Positions 46,001 to 55,240 of a DNA stretch of 64,000 nt are shown in pieces. The position numbers were made by a program, and so were the translations under genes. Position 1 is the first letter of the stretch; each line of letters begins with the position of its first letter. The notes below the pieces were generated by a model, which had not been told where the DNA came from, did not search any database, and was given only the letters and a program-made list of their open reading frames with translations. Origin of the DNA: Billgrantia tianxiuensis. GTDB taxonomy: Bacteria > Pseudomonadota > Gammaproteobacteria > Pseudomonadales > Halomonadaceae. Location of the stretch: assembly GCF_009834345.1 (NCBI RefSeq), contig NZ_CP035042.1, positions 248,001 to 312,000 on the forward strand, in the 5' to 3' direction.

Positions 46001-49000
46001 TCAAGTACGACTACGATTAATTTAAACGCAGGCGATTTCGGAGGCAACCGCAACCTGGCCGGCACCGGCACCCAACTCAACGCCGCACAACATAACGTCA
46101 CCATCAACGGCTCCGCCTCCAGCACCGGCACCATCACGTCAGGTGCCGGTAACGTCAATGTGGGCGGAGGCATGATCGAAGTGCCGGCACGCGTGCCCGC
46201 CGCTATCACGTCGCGCTCCGGTGACCTGCACCTGGTCGATACCTCGGCAGTCGGCAGCCAGGCTCAGGCGAATCGGCAATCGGCCGAGGCACAGCTGATC
46301 GAGCGCCAGGCGGGCAGTGCGTCATCGCATCAGGCTGGCGAGTTGGCCATCGACCGCCAGGCCATGAGCGGTGCCGGCGACGTCATCCGCACCCTGACGC
46401 CCCAGCTCCAGCTGCCCAGCAACAGCCTGTTCCAGCTCAAGCCCACCGGCATCCGGCCGCTGGTCGAGACCGATCCGCGCTTCACCAACCAGCGCCAGTG
46501 GCTCAGCTCCGACTACCTGCTCTCGGCCCTGCATCCCGACCCGGCCATGACCCAGAAGCGCCTGGGCGACGGTTTCTATGAGCAGCGCCTGATCCGCGAG
46601 CAGGTCACCCAGCTGACCGGGCAGCGCTTCCTCGAAGGCTATGCCGACGACGAGGCGCAGTACGCCGCGCTGATGAACAACGCCGCGACCTTCGCCAAGG
46701 CGCACGGCCTGCGCCCCGGCGTGGCCCTCACCGCCGAGCAGATGGCCCAGTTGACCAGCGACATCGTGTGGCTGGTGGAGCAGACGGTGACCCTGGCGGA
46801 CGGCAGCACGGTCAAGGTGCTGGTGCCCCAGGTCTACGCCCGGGTGCGCGACGGCGACCTGCGCGGCGACGGCACCCTGATCGCCGGCAGCGCCCTGGAC
46901 CTCAACGTGGCCGGCGAGCTGATCAACTCCGGCGCGCTGGCCGGCCGCCAGGGCGTGACCGTCTCTGCCGATCGTATCGCCAACCTCAACGGACGCATCT
47001 CAGGCGACGACGTCACGCTGACCGCCGCCAGCGACCTGCTCAACCGGGGCGGCGACATCGACGGCCGCGCCGTCACGCTGTTCGCCGGCCGCGACCTCGC
47101 CCTGCAAGGGGGCGGTGTGAGCGCCGAGCGTGAACTGACCCTGCAGGCCGGCCGCGACCTCGCGCTGACCAGCCAGGCGGGGCGGCAGACCACGCTCACG
47201 GTCACGGATCGCGACGGCCTGCTGCAAGCCGGTGCCGGACGCGACCTCACCATCGCCGGCGCCGCCCTCGACTCGGCCGGCAGCCTGGCGCTGGGCGCCG
47301 GTCGCGACCTGAACATCGCCAGCATCCTCGACACTCAGTCCAACCGCTACGGCAGAGTGACCCTCAAGACGGCCGACATCGACCACCAGGCCACGCTGAC
47401 CGCCGGCCAGGACCTGCTCCTCAACGCCGGGCGCGACCTCAGCCTCGCCGCGGTCGACGTCAGCGCCGGCGGCAACGGCCTGATCGCCGCCGGCCGCGAC
47501 CTGGCCTTGGCCACCCTGGCCACGGGCAGCGACCTGCGCGGCAACCCCGCCTCCAGCGCAGCCACCAGCAGGAGGCCGGCACCACGCTCGCCATCGGCAA
47601 CGACCTCAGCCTGATGGCCGGCCAGGACCTCTACGCCCGCGCCGCCGACGTCAGCGCCGAAGGCGACCTGGGCGTCATCGCCGGGCGCAACATCGAGATC
47701 GAGGCGGGACAGTCCAGCCAGTACGAAGAGCGGCGCACCCGCCGAACCCACACCATTGACAGCCAGAGCCGCGTGCAGGGTAGCGACTTCGCCGCGGGGG
47801 GCAACCTCAGCCTCACCGCGGGCGAAGACCTGCGCCTGACCGCCAGCCGCCTGCAGGCCGGCGAGAGCGCCGCCCTGCTGGCCGGGGGTGACATCGAACT
47901 CCTCACCGCCCAGGAGCACGACTACTCCCTCTACGAATCGCGCCGCCGCGGCACGTTCGGCGGCAGCCGCACCCAGCGCGACGAAGTCAGCAAGACCCGC
48001 GCCATCGGCAGCCAAGTCACCACCGGCGGCGACCTGCTGATCGCCAGCGGGCAGGACCAGACCTACCAGGCCGCCCGCCTGGAAGCCGATGGCGACATCG
48101 AACTGCAAAGCGGCGGCAGCATCCGCTTCGAAACCGCCAGCGACGTGCACACCGAATCCCACGAGCGCAGCAAGAGCAGCTTCGCTTGGCAATCCGCCTC
48201 CGGCGAAGGCTTCACCCGCGAGACGCTGCGCCACAGCGAACTGGTGGCCCAGGGCGAGCTCATCATCCAGGCCGCCGACGGCCTCCAGATCGACGTGGAG
48301 CAGATCGACCGGCGCAGCGTCAGCCAGACCATCGACGCCATGGTCGCGGCCAACCCCGACCTCGCCTGGCTGAAGGAGATGGAGCAGCGCGGCGACATCG
48401 ACTGGCGCCGGGTCAAGGCCTTCCACGACAGCTGGGACTATGAACAGTCCGGGCTTGGAGCAGGCGCGGCGCTGGCCATTGCCATCGTCGCCGCTGCCTG
48501 GGCCGGCCCGGCGGCCTCCGGCTTGCTGGGGCTGGCCGAAGGCGGCCTGGCCGCCAGCATGGTGACGGCCGGTGCCGGCTCGCTGGCCGGTACCGGCGCG
48601 GTCAGCCTGGTCAACAATCGCGGCGACCTGGGTACCGCCCTTGGCGATACTTTCTCCAGTGGTAGCCTGCGCAGCGCCGCCACCGCCGCCTTGACGGCCG
48701 GTGCCACCCGCGGCATGACCGATCAGGTGTGGGGAACGCAGACCAACCCCACCACCGGTGCCACCAACAACCTCAACCTCAGCTTTGGCCAAGGGAGCGA
48801 TATCGCCCGCTTCGCCGGGCAGCGTGCCAGCCAGGCCGTCATCGATGCGGGGATTCGCAGCGCCGTGGAAGGCGGCAGCTACCGCAATCACCTCGGCGAC
48901 AGCCTCGAAAGCGCCGTGCACCACGTCGCCAGTGGCGTACTGTTCAACGCCGTGGGCGACTTCAGCCATGGCCGTTACGCTAACGGCAGCCCCGAAAAAA

Positions 49001-50451
49001 TTGCCCTACATGCGTTGACGGGTGGGATGGTGGCAGAAGCCATGGGCGGCGACTTCAAGACCGGCGCCATGGCCGCTGGCGCCAATGAAGCCCTGGTGGA
49101 GTACCTGGACAGCCAACTGGGCAGCGACCCCGAAACGCGAACCCTCTTCTTGACCACCGCCTCGCAGCTGGTGGGTATCGTCGCCGCCGAGCTGGTAAAC
49201 GGCGACGTGCACCAGGGAGCCGAGATCGCCGCGCAGGCGACGCGGTATAACTACCTGGCGCACCCGGAAGCCAAGCGGCTACAAGAACTGAATCGCCTAC
49301 TGGAAGACGACAACCTCACAGCGGCACAGCGCCAAGCTCTGGAGGAGGAACGTCTGGCGATTCAAACACTCAGCCAGTCGCGTGACCGTGCGCTGGAGGA
49401 AGCCTGTGGCCAAGGCGGCTCGGCACAAGCCTGCAGCTACGAACGGGCCTTGCTGCAGGTTGCCATGAATAGCTGGCAGGACGTGACACTGGGTCGAGAG
49501 GACCGAGACACGGTCTTTGCCGAGTACCTCCATACGGCGAGCCAGTATGGCCAGCACCAGCAGCAGCGCATGGAGCGTATTGGTGCCGAAGCCCTCACGG
49601 AGATGGTGGTAGACTCTATCAACGCACCCGCCATAGTGGGACAGCTGGTCGGGCAAGCGCTGCTGGGTGACGAAGAATCTCAAGCGCTACTGCGGGAGAT
49701 GGGCCAAGAGATAAAGGCCTTATTCACCAATCCGGCGAACTACATTACCGAGAGTGCCCACGAACAGCTGGCCCAGGCCGATGCGCTGGAGCAGGCAGGG
49801 CGGCTGGATGAAGCCGACAGGCTGAGAGTACGTGTCGCGCTAGAAAACGAGTCGCTACTGCTGGGCACCGCTGGACTGGTGGCAAGTCTGCCGAGGCTGG
49901 CCAAGAGTGTTGTCACCAGCCGGTCAGGCATGGCGGGCGGAGGTGACTTTTCTGGGAGCCGGGTGCAGGATAGGGCGGGCGTTCCAAACAACAATCTTGA
50001 GTACTGGGCTTCTTCCTCTAATACTGTACCGCTGAGCTATGACATCTCTCTCTGGGGTGAATATGGCCTCCCAAGTGATGGTTATTTCTCCCGCACCATT
50101 ACTCTTAGAGACGCGTTAAAAATGCAAGAGGACCTTCCCATTAGCTTTGGAGGTCGCCCTGTGGATGGCTTCCCTGATGGCGCTGGCTTCCTTGGCTCGG
50201 CGGAAGAGCTTTACAGGTTCACGAACGCAAGAGACCTCCAAAAAGCTTTAGACATTCGTTACGAGCCAGATTTCATCCTTGAATTTCAGCTCAAAGATAC
50301 TTCCAGGTTGCAAAATTTGTTGCAGTTCGATGATCCGTTGTTCCGTGTCGGAGGAAAAACGCTGAGTGGGCAGAGGGAATTTAATTTTCCTGGGATAACA
50401 AGTGATGATATCGTGAACTGGCGGTTAAGAGCGCTCAAGGAATTTGACTGA
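40005..50451 (+). CDS. Giant TpsA filamentous adhesin/CdiA-like protein (split by two frameshifts)
   Basis: Reading across two single-base gaps gives 3482 residues. The N-terminus has the extended signal region (MNRQCYRLVFSQAKGQLVAT) and the TPS domain with NPNLTNGEA and NPAGIDVNGAGF, required for export through TpsB. A long beta-helix follows with three 209/210-residue repeats (residues about 541-1168), then DUF637-like sequence (QTIDAMVAANPDLAWLKEMEQRGD), a pretoxin-type glycine-rich helix region and, after TRYNYLAHPE at about 49246, a variable tail of about 400 residues. The last 155 residues (from about 49985) are AT-richer and are the probable toxin. Frames change at GGGGG 45536-45540 and CCCC 47545-47548; each is repaired by one added base and the total length is then divisible by three. 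A candidate immunity gene follows directly. Confidence 0.88.
41625..43508 (+). repeat. Three tandem repeats (630, 627, 627 bp) inside tpsA
   Basis: Units start at 41625, 42255 and 42882 and the next partial unit at 43509, each opening with CTCGACGT(T/C). Units 2 and 3 share long stretches that are nearly identical (for example the LTNEAGEIVQLSDGAELQID coding part), while unit 1 has diverged more. They encode 209-210 residues of beta-helix each. Confidence 0.9.
47835..48960 (+). repeat. 1.1-kb direct repeat, copy 1 (inside tpsA)
   Basis: This part of tpsA is repeated almost base for base at about 51192-52316 (offset 3356-3357). It covers the LTASRLQAG to SGVLFNAVGD region. The two copies allow recombination that would swap the toxin tails. 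Confidence 0.85.
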
Positions 50452-50461
50452 GGAATTGGTT

Positions 50462-50734
50462 GTGGAATCGAAGAAATGTGAGCCTAAGTGCAAGCTTAAA
50501 AATATAAAATACTTGGCAGAAAAGCCAAGTCCTGAATATCCAGATGATGGGACTGCATCCTATAGTCTTGTAGGGTGCAAGATCTGTGGGTCATTGATGG
50601 AGCTACGTCAAGGTTTTGAGGCTGACAGATGGGGAAGTGCTGAAACTGTAGAAGTTGAGGTCGGTTACCAATATGCGAAAGAAAATTATGGAATGAGCGA
50701 GGCGGAGATACGGGAGAAATTGGGTCTTCTTTGA
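50462..50734 (+). CDS. Candidate immunity protein for the TpsA tail
   Basis: A 90-residue protein with two cysteine pairs (KKCEPKCK near the start and GCKICG in the middle) that may bind zinc, and an acidic C-terminal half. AGGAA 6 bases upstream supports GTG 50462; a TTG at 50444 overlapping the tpsA stop is an alternative. Its place directly after a polymorphic toxin tail, small size and AT-rich composition are those of a CdiI-type immunity gene. No family is recognised and neutralisation is inferred only from position. Confidence 0.65.
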   Translation: MESKKCEPKCKLKNIKYLAEKPSPEYPDDGTASYSLVGCKICGSLMELRQGFEADRWGSAETVEVEVGYQYAKENYGMSEAEIREKLGLL

Positions 50735-51020
50735 ATTTTGAAGATACGCTGCTCAAAGAAGTTTATTGGCCTCTGATAGGAGGGCTGGAAATTAAGTGGG
50801 CTTTGTTGGGGCTGGTGGATTTCATCAAAGTATGACAGTCTCAATGTTTGGTGTTACGCTTGGTTCATCAGTTGTTTTTCTCATGACGCACTGCAATTGC
50901 TATCGTGTCGCGATCTTTAACAACCGAGTTTATTGCATCTTGTCGGGTAGGCTGAGGCCGCCCGATAAAATGCTTGCCGCGATGCTGAAATGTGTACAGT
51001 GATGGTGTTCACCTGACACA
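50735..51020. other. AT-richer spacer without a supported gene
   Basis: Short open frames occur here but none has a good ribosome site or recognisable similarity. It separates the first toxin/immunity pair from the orphan module. Confidence 0.5.
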
Positions 51021-51039
51021 AGCCACTATCGACTCGCTA

Positions 51040-51195
51040 AACACAACTTGCAATGTTAGCCTGAACCTGAGCGACCAGCGGGTCGACGCCAGCTACGCCA
51101 GTGTCATCGAGCAGAGCGGTATCTTCACCGGCGATTGCGGCTACCAGGTCGACATCGATGGTCGTACCCGCCTGAACGGCGGCGCCATCGCCTGA
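51040..51195 (+). pseudogene. Fragment of a TpsA filament segment
   Basis: In one frame the stretch reads ASYASVIEQSGIFTGDCGY and TRLNGGAIA, a motif common near the C-terminal end of FHA/CdiA filaments (xYASVxEQSGIxAGxxGF...GGxIA). It breaks off at a TGA exactly where similarity to the tpsA tail begins in another frame (51192), so it marks a recombination joint. Confidence 0.7.
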
Positions 51196-53459
51196 CCGCC
51201 AGCCGTCTGCAGGCAGGTAACGAGGCCTCGCTGCTGGCCGGTGGCGACATCGAACTCCTCACCGCCCAGGAGCATGGCTACTCCCTCTACGAATCGCGCC
51301 GCCGTGGCACGTTCGGCGGCAGCCGCACCCAGCGCGACGAAGTCAGCCACACCCGCGCCATCGGCAGCCAAGTCACCACCGGCGGCGACCTGCTGATCGC
51401 CAGCGGGCAGGACCAGACCTACCGGGCCGCCCGCCTGGAAGCCGATGGCGACATCACCCTGCAAAGCGGCGGCAGCATCCGCTTCGAAACCGCCAGCGAC
51501 GTGCACACCGAATCCCACGAGCGCAGCAAGAGCAGCTTCGCTTGGCAATCCGCCTCCGGCGAAGGCTTCACCCGCGAGACGCTGCGCCACAGCGAACTGG
51601 TGGCCCAGGGCGAGCTCATCATCCAGGCCGCCGAAGGCCTCCAGATCGACGTGGAGAAGATCGACCGTCGCAGCGTCAGCCAGACCATCGACGCCATGGT
51701 CGCCGCCAACCCCGACCTCGCCTGGCTGCAGGAGATGGAAGAGCGTGGCGACATCGACTGGCGGCAGGTCAAGGCCTTTCACGACAGCTGGGACTACGAA
51801 CAATCCGGGCTAGGAGCAGGCGCGGCGCTGGTGGTGGCCATCGTTGCCTCGGCTACCGGTCAGTACTACGCCCTGGGGGCCTTGGGCGGTGCGAGCGCCG
51901 GCGCAGTGGCCGTGGGGGCGAGCGCGGCCGCCGGCTCGCTGGCCGGTACCGCTGCGGTGAGTGTCATCAACAACCGCGGCGACCTTGGCGCCACCTTCAG
52001 TGACACCTTCTCCTCCGGCAGCCTGCGCAATGCCGCCATCGCCGGCGTGACGGCCGGTGCCACCCGCGGCATGACCGATCAGGTGTGGGGAACGCAGACC
52101 AACCCCATCACCGGTGCCACTAACAACCTCAACCTCAGCTTCGGCCAAGGGAGCGATATCGCCCGCTTCGCCGGGCAGCGTGCCAGCCAGGCCGTCATCG
52201 ATGCGGGGATTCGCAGCGCCGTAGAAGGAGGCAGCTACCGCAATCACTTCGGCGACAGCCTCGAAAGCGCCGTGCACCATGTCGCCAGCGGTGTGCTGTT
52301 CAATGCCGTGGGCGACCGTGCCTTCGACAACCGCTGGGACGAGGGCAGTCCGCAAAAGATCGCCCTGCATGCCTTGGTTGGGGGCTTGACTGCCGAAGCC
52401 ATGGGCGGCGACTTCCGTACCGGCGCCCTGGCCGCGGGCGCCAGCGAAGCGCTCGTTCATCACCTCGTAGAGAACGGTCGCGCCAATCCGGAACTGAGCA
52501 ACACCATCGCTCAACTGGTGGGCATCGTCGCGGCCGAGCTCAGCGGCGGCGACGCCAACGACGGCGCCTTCATCGCCGGCCAGGTGGAGAGCTACAACCG
52601 CCAACTGCACTCCGAAGAACGCAAGCTGGCAAGGGATCTGGCGGATCTGAGCGAGGGGCGCTTTACCCTGGAAGAGATTGAGCAGGCGATGCGTGGCATG
52701 CATAACGATGGCTTGGGCGAAGGCCGGGGCGCCAATACCATCGTTGATCTGCACGACCTTGCCGACATAGATACCAACTATTTCGACTTTGGCGGAGACT
52801 GGCGCGCTCTACCCGGTCCGGACGGCACGACTCGCTATCTGTTCCAGCAAGTACCGACCGATACCCCGCCGGAGCTGATCGCCTATATCATCGAGCAGAC
52901 CGGTGGGGAAAACTCACCCTATCGTGCGCCTGTCTACCAACTCCCGGCAGAAGAGGCCGCGCCAGGCCAACCTCGGGATCGCTTGACGGGGCGGCCACTT
53001 GACGAAGAGGGCCGCTACACGGTCAGCTATGTCGTGGATGGAAAGATCTACCATGTCCCGCATTTCCCATGTGGAAATGCGGAATGTAATGCGCAGGGTG
53101 CCAACGTCGATTACAGCGATCCGGGGGCCCAGGCATGGGCGAGGGCGCTGGATGCCAAGACAGTGAGTGACGCAGGCCGATTGGCAACAGTTGGTGTCGT
53201 AGTAGCTTCGGCGCCAGTAGGGTTGGGTTTATCGGTCGGCTCTACAGGCCTTAGCTTATATGAAGGCTTTCTAAGAGAAGAAGCTGCTCATGCAGCTTCT
53301 AAAGAGGCACTGGTCGCTGGTTTTGAGAAATATGCCGAGGCAAGAGGGCTGCCTGCGTCTGCGGCAAGGAGAATGGCTGCAGCGATAGATCTAACGGGAA
53401 GGTGGGATGCTGTTATAGAAAATGGAGCAAACTTAATGAGATCGATTGATGAGCAATAA
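51135..53459 (+). CDS. Orphan CdiA-CT-like module (second toxin tail)
   Basis: An open frame of 774 codons. From 51192 it is nearly identical over 1.1 kb to the tpsA region 47835-48960, continues through a similar pretoxin region and the junction ESYNRQLHSEE (about 52593), and then carries a different tail of about 285 residues. The tail has an acidic part, a CxxxxC-like HFPCGNAECNAQG stretch, and a hydrophobic segment (LATVGVVVASAPVGLGLSVG) before an AT-richer end. The first 20 codons have no similarity, no TPS domain or signal exists, and no promoter is evident, so it is probably silent until recombined into tpsA, as known for orphan cdiA-CT modules. The hydrophobic tail and membrane-type immunity candidates suggest a membrane-acting toxin (inference). 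Confidence 0.75.
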   Translation: MRLPGRHRWSYPPERRRHRLTASRLQAGNEASLLAGGDIELLTAQEHGYSLYESRRRGTFGGSRTQRDEVSHTRAIGSQVTTGGDLLIASGQDQTYRAARLEADGDITLQSGGSIRFETASDVHTESHERSKSSFAWQSASGEGFTRETLRHSELVAQGELIIQAAEGLQIDVEKIDRRSVSQTIDAMVAANPDLAWLQEMEERGDIDWRQVKAFHDSWDYEQSGLGAGAALVVAIVASATGQYYALGALGGASAGAVAVGASAAAGSLAGTAAVSVINNRGDLGATFSDTFSSGSLRNAAIAGVTAGATRGMTDQVWGTQTNPITGATNNLNLSFGQGSDIARFAGQRASQAVIDAGIRSAVEGGSYRNHFGDSLESAVHHVASGVLFNAVGDRAFDNRWDEGSPQKIALHALVGGLTAEAMGGDFRTGALAAGASEALVHHLVENGRANPELSNTIAQLVGIVAAELSGGDANDGAFIAGQVESYNRQLHSEERKLARDLADLSEGRFTLEEIEQAMRGMHNDGLGEGRGANTIVDLHDLADIDTNYFDFGGDWRALPGPDGTTRYLFQQVPTDTPPELIAYIIEQTGGENSPYRAPVYQLPAEEAAPGQPRDRLTGRPLDEEGRYTVSYVVDGKIYHVPHFPCGNAECNAQGANVDYSDPGAQAWARALDAKTVSDAGRLATVGVVVASAPVGLGLSVGSTGLSLYEGFLREEAAHAASKEALVAGFEKYAEARGLPASAARRMAAAIDLTGRWDAVIENGANLMRSIDEQ
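51192..52316 (+). repeat. 1.1-kb direct repeat, copy 2 (orphan module)
   Basis: It matches 47835-48960 with only scattered differences (for example EQIDRRS versus EKIDRRS codons) and a more divergent 130-bp stretch in the hydrophobic pretoxin region near 51830-51960. The repeat is the homology arm expected of an exchangeable toxin cassette. Confidence 0.85.
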
Positions 53460-53778
53460 TGCCACTGACTCAGCCTGGTTGAGAATCAGAAACCGATACA
53501 GAGTTTTCGTGGTGTGGGCTTTGGCTATAGTGCCTGTCGTATATTCGATATGGCATTATTGGGGCGAGTGGACGATTTTTTTTGGTGCTTTAGCGGGGCA
53601 TTGGTTGTTTTGGCAAGCAATAGTGGCTTGTTTGTATGATAAAACAATATGGCCTGGAGGAGCTGCTCCAGAAGATGGTAAAGCTATTCGAGGGGGGTGG
53701 TGGCGTTTGCTGTGGCAGGATATATTACAATGTTTTTTTATTTTTTCTGAGGTATCTACCCTGGAGTCAGTATCCTAA
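53449..53778 (+). CDS. Membrane immunity candidate for the orphan toxin tail
   Basis: A 109-residue protein with hydrophobic helices at about residues 18-35 and 40-62 and a shared motif LYDKTIWPGGAAPEDGKA. Its ATG at 53449 overlaps the end of the orphan toxin frame, the usual layout of toxin-immunity pairs. It is AT-rich, unlike the core genes. A paralogue follows (53788). Membrane immunity proteins usually protect against membrane-targeting toxins; this is inference. No family name is recognised. Confidence 0.7.
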   Translation: MSNNATDSAWLRIRNRYRVFVVWALAIVPVVYSIWHYWGEWTIFFGALAGHWLFWQAIVACLYDKTIWPGGAAPEDGKAIRGGWWRLLWQDILQCFFIFSEVSTLESVS

Positions 53779-53787
53779 GGGGTGAAG

Positions 53788-54094
53788 ATGAGTAATAGAG
53801 GAAAAGAGGTGGTTGGGTGGGTGGGGTTAAGGAATAAGTTGCGTCTTTATGTAGTATGTCTAATGGTGGGAGGGGCTGTTTTTAATGCTGTTTTCCGTTT
53901 TTGGGGGGTGGGTGGAGTTCTTTGCCATTCTGGCTGTCCAGTTTTTATTTGGCCAGTCGGTGTGGGCATACCTTTATGACAAGAATATGGTCATAGGTCC
54001 AGGAGGTGCCTATATGAAAGATGGAGTGGTGGCTAGAAATATTGCTCTGGTTTTTTCCGTTTTTGGCTATTTGGTATTTTATTTTTATGGCTAA
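53788..54094 (+). pseudogene. Second membrane immunity paralogue with a frameshift in a G6 tract
   Basis: Two overlapping frames (53788 on, and to 54094) together read MSNRGKEVVGWVGLRNKLRL ... FFAILAVQFLFGQSVWAYLYDKN...GPGGAYMKDG, aligning with the gene just upstream (RIRNRYRVFVV ... FFGALAGHWLFWQAIVACLYDK...PGGAAPEDGK). The frame changes at GGGGGG 53903-53908; it is restored by removing one G or adding two. That differs from the single missing base seen in the other broken genes, so a genuine mutation or a slippable tract is possible. AAGGGGTGAAG is a good ribosome site. Confidence 0.7.
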
Positions 54095-54449
54095 TAAATC
54101 GGTAAGGGACAGCTGAGGTGGGGAGGGGTTGCATAAATTTATCCGTTTATATCTCAGGTGAGCCATCACAATTCTGAATCGAACCTATGGTCCTGTTTTT
54201 TGGCTAAATCGTTAAAGTTTTCATCGCCATGGCCGAAAAGAAGACTAACGTAAGCCAAGCAGGGGCGCCTATATGAACCACTAGCGCTAGCAGCATGCCT
54301 TCCGCTGTGCGGAGGGCCGGCCCATGTCATCTTTAGAACATGTCGCCATGGAGGGGAACTTCCAGAGGCCGGCAGGATTGGGTGCCTTCGGCACTCCTTG
54401 CTACACCCGGATTAGGGTGTGAAAAACATTTTTATAAAAGGGTGGTAAG
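54095..54449. other. Region with the decayed second tpsA start
   Basis: This 355-bp stretch contains no intact gene. About 54205-54400 is a degraded copy of the tpsA leader and signal-peptide region (separate entry). Confidence 0.7.
54205..54400 (+). pseudogene. Decayed tpsA 5' end
   Basis: AATCGTTAAAG, the GGCCGAAAAG element and TAAGCCAAGCAGGG line up with the tpsA leader (39921-40004). After ATG at 54273 the codons read M-N-H-stop-R-stop, then QHAFRC.EGRPMSSLEHVAME, matching the plan of tpsA residues 1-30 (MNRQCYRLVF...GQLVATSELAM). Two early stops make it non-functional. It shows that a second tpsA gene once began here. Confidence 0.72.
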
Positions 54450-55133
54450 ATGTACAAAGGGATCACAACACTTTTCTTGGGTTTCATGTTGGTCGGTTGC
54501 GTCAGCACCAACACAGTACCCATGGATACCGCTCAGGTAGAGCAGACCTCTCCCAGCTCTATTACGACATCCAGTCGAGAGAAACCTAGTTTTCTTGCCA
54601 TGACAGCCGGAAAAGCCATGGTGGGCGGGCTGGTAGGCGCTGCAGCGATGATGATAGCAGGGAACAACATCGTTGAAGAGAACGAGATCGAGGATCCGGC
54701 TGGCTATATAAGCAGTGGGTTGGCGGCATCACTTGCCGAGCGGTTTGGGATAGAGCAAGTGGACGAAAACGACTTCATGACCAAGGAAACGGGGGTGGCA
54801 GGGCTGTCAAGATACTATGCGGCCAGCGACTTGCTGGTGGATGTTGAAACCCTGGGTTGGGGCTTTTCCTACTATCCTTCCGCCATGAGAACCTATGACG
54901 TTGCATATTCCGCAAGGCTCAAAGTGATCGATACACGGTCGATGCAGGCTGTAGCCGAAGCTTATTGTAATAGACGGCCAAGTAAAACCGATGACTCACC
55001 GAGCCATGCCGAGCTATTGGAAAACGGTGCTGAGCGACTCAAGCAGGAACTCATGGCTGCTGCGGATTCTTGCCTGCGAGAATTCGAGAACAAAATATTC
55101 CCACGAAATCAGCAGATGCTTAGCGAAGCCTGA
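54450..55133 (+). CDS. Lipoprotein of unknown function
   Basis: A 227-residue protein with a lipoprotein signal: hydrophobic residues 7-16 and the lipobox LVGC with the lipidated cysteine at residue 17. A glycine/alanine-rich helix (VGGLVGAAAMMIAG) around residues 58-72 and a mixed C-terminal domain with FSYYPSAMRTYDVAYSARL follow. GGGTGGTAAG gives a moderate ribosome site. It sits at the edge of the TPS island between the decayed tpsA start and the nar transporters. No family is recognised; a surface role with the TPS system is possible. Confidence 0.78.
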   Translation: MYKGITTLFLGFMLVGCVSTNTVPMDTAQVEQTSPSSITTSSREKPSFLAMTAGKAMVGGLVGAAAMMIAGNNIVEENEIEDPAGYISSGLAASLAERFGIEQVDENDFMTKETGVAGLSRYYAASDLLVDVETLGWGFSYYPSAMRTYDVAYSARLKVIDTRSMQAVAEAYCNRRPSKTDDSPSHAELLENGAERLKQELMAAADSCLREFENKIFPRNQQMLSEA

Positions 55134-55178
55134 CCTGCTTTGGTAGCCGGTGTATTACATCGGCTGCCGTTTCGGTGC

Positions 55179-55209
55179 CAAAAAAAGCGGCAACCGAAGT
55201 CGCCGCTTG
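55179..55209 (-). terminator. Intrinsic terminator of the narK-usp-narK unit
   Basis: On the minus strand AAGCGGC-GACTTCGGTT-GCCGCTT is followed by a run of seven T. It lies 32 bp after the stop of the NarK1-type gene. Confidence 0.88.
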
Positions 55210-55240
55210 GGTGAGCCCTACAGGCTCGATCAACCCGCCG

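Noticed and set aside
50796..51002. 68-codon frame downstream of the first immunity gene
   Set aside because: No ribosome site, no similarity and cysteine-rich random-looking sequence.
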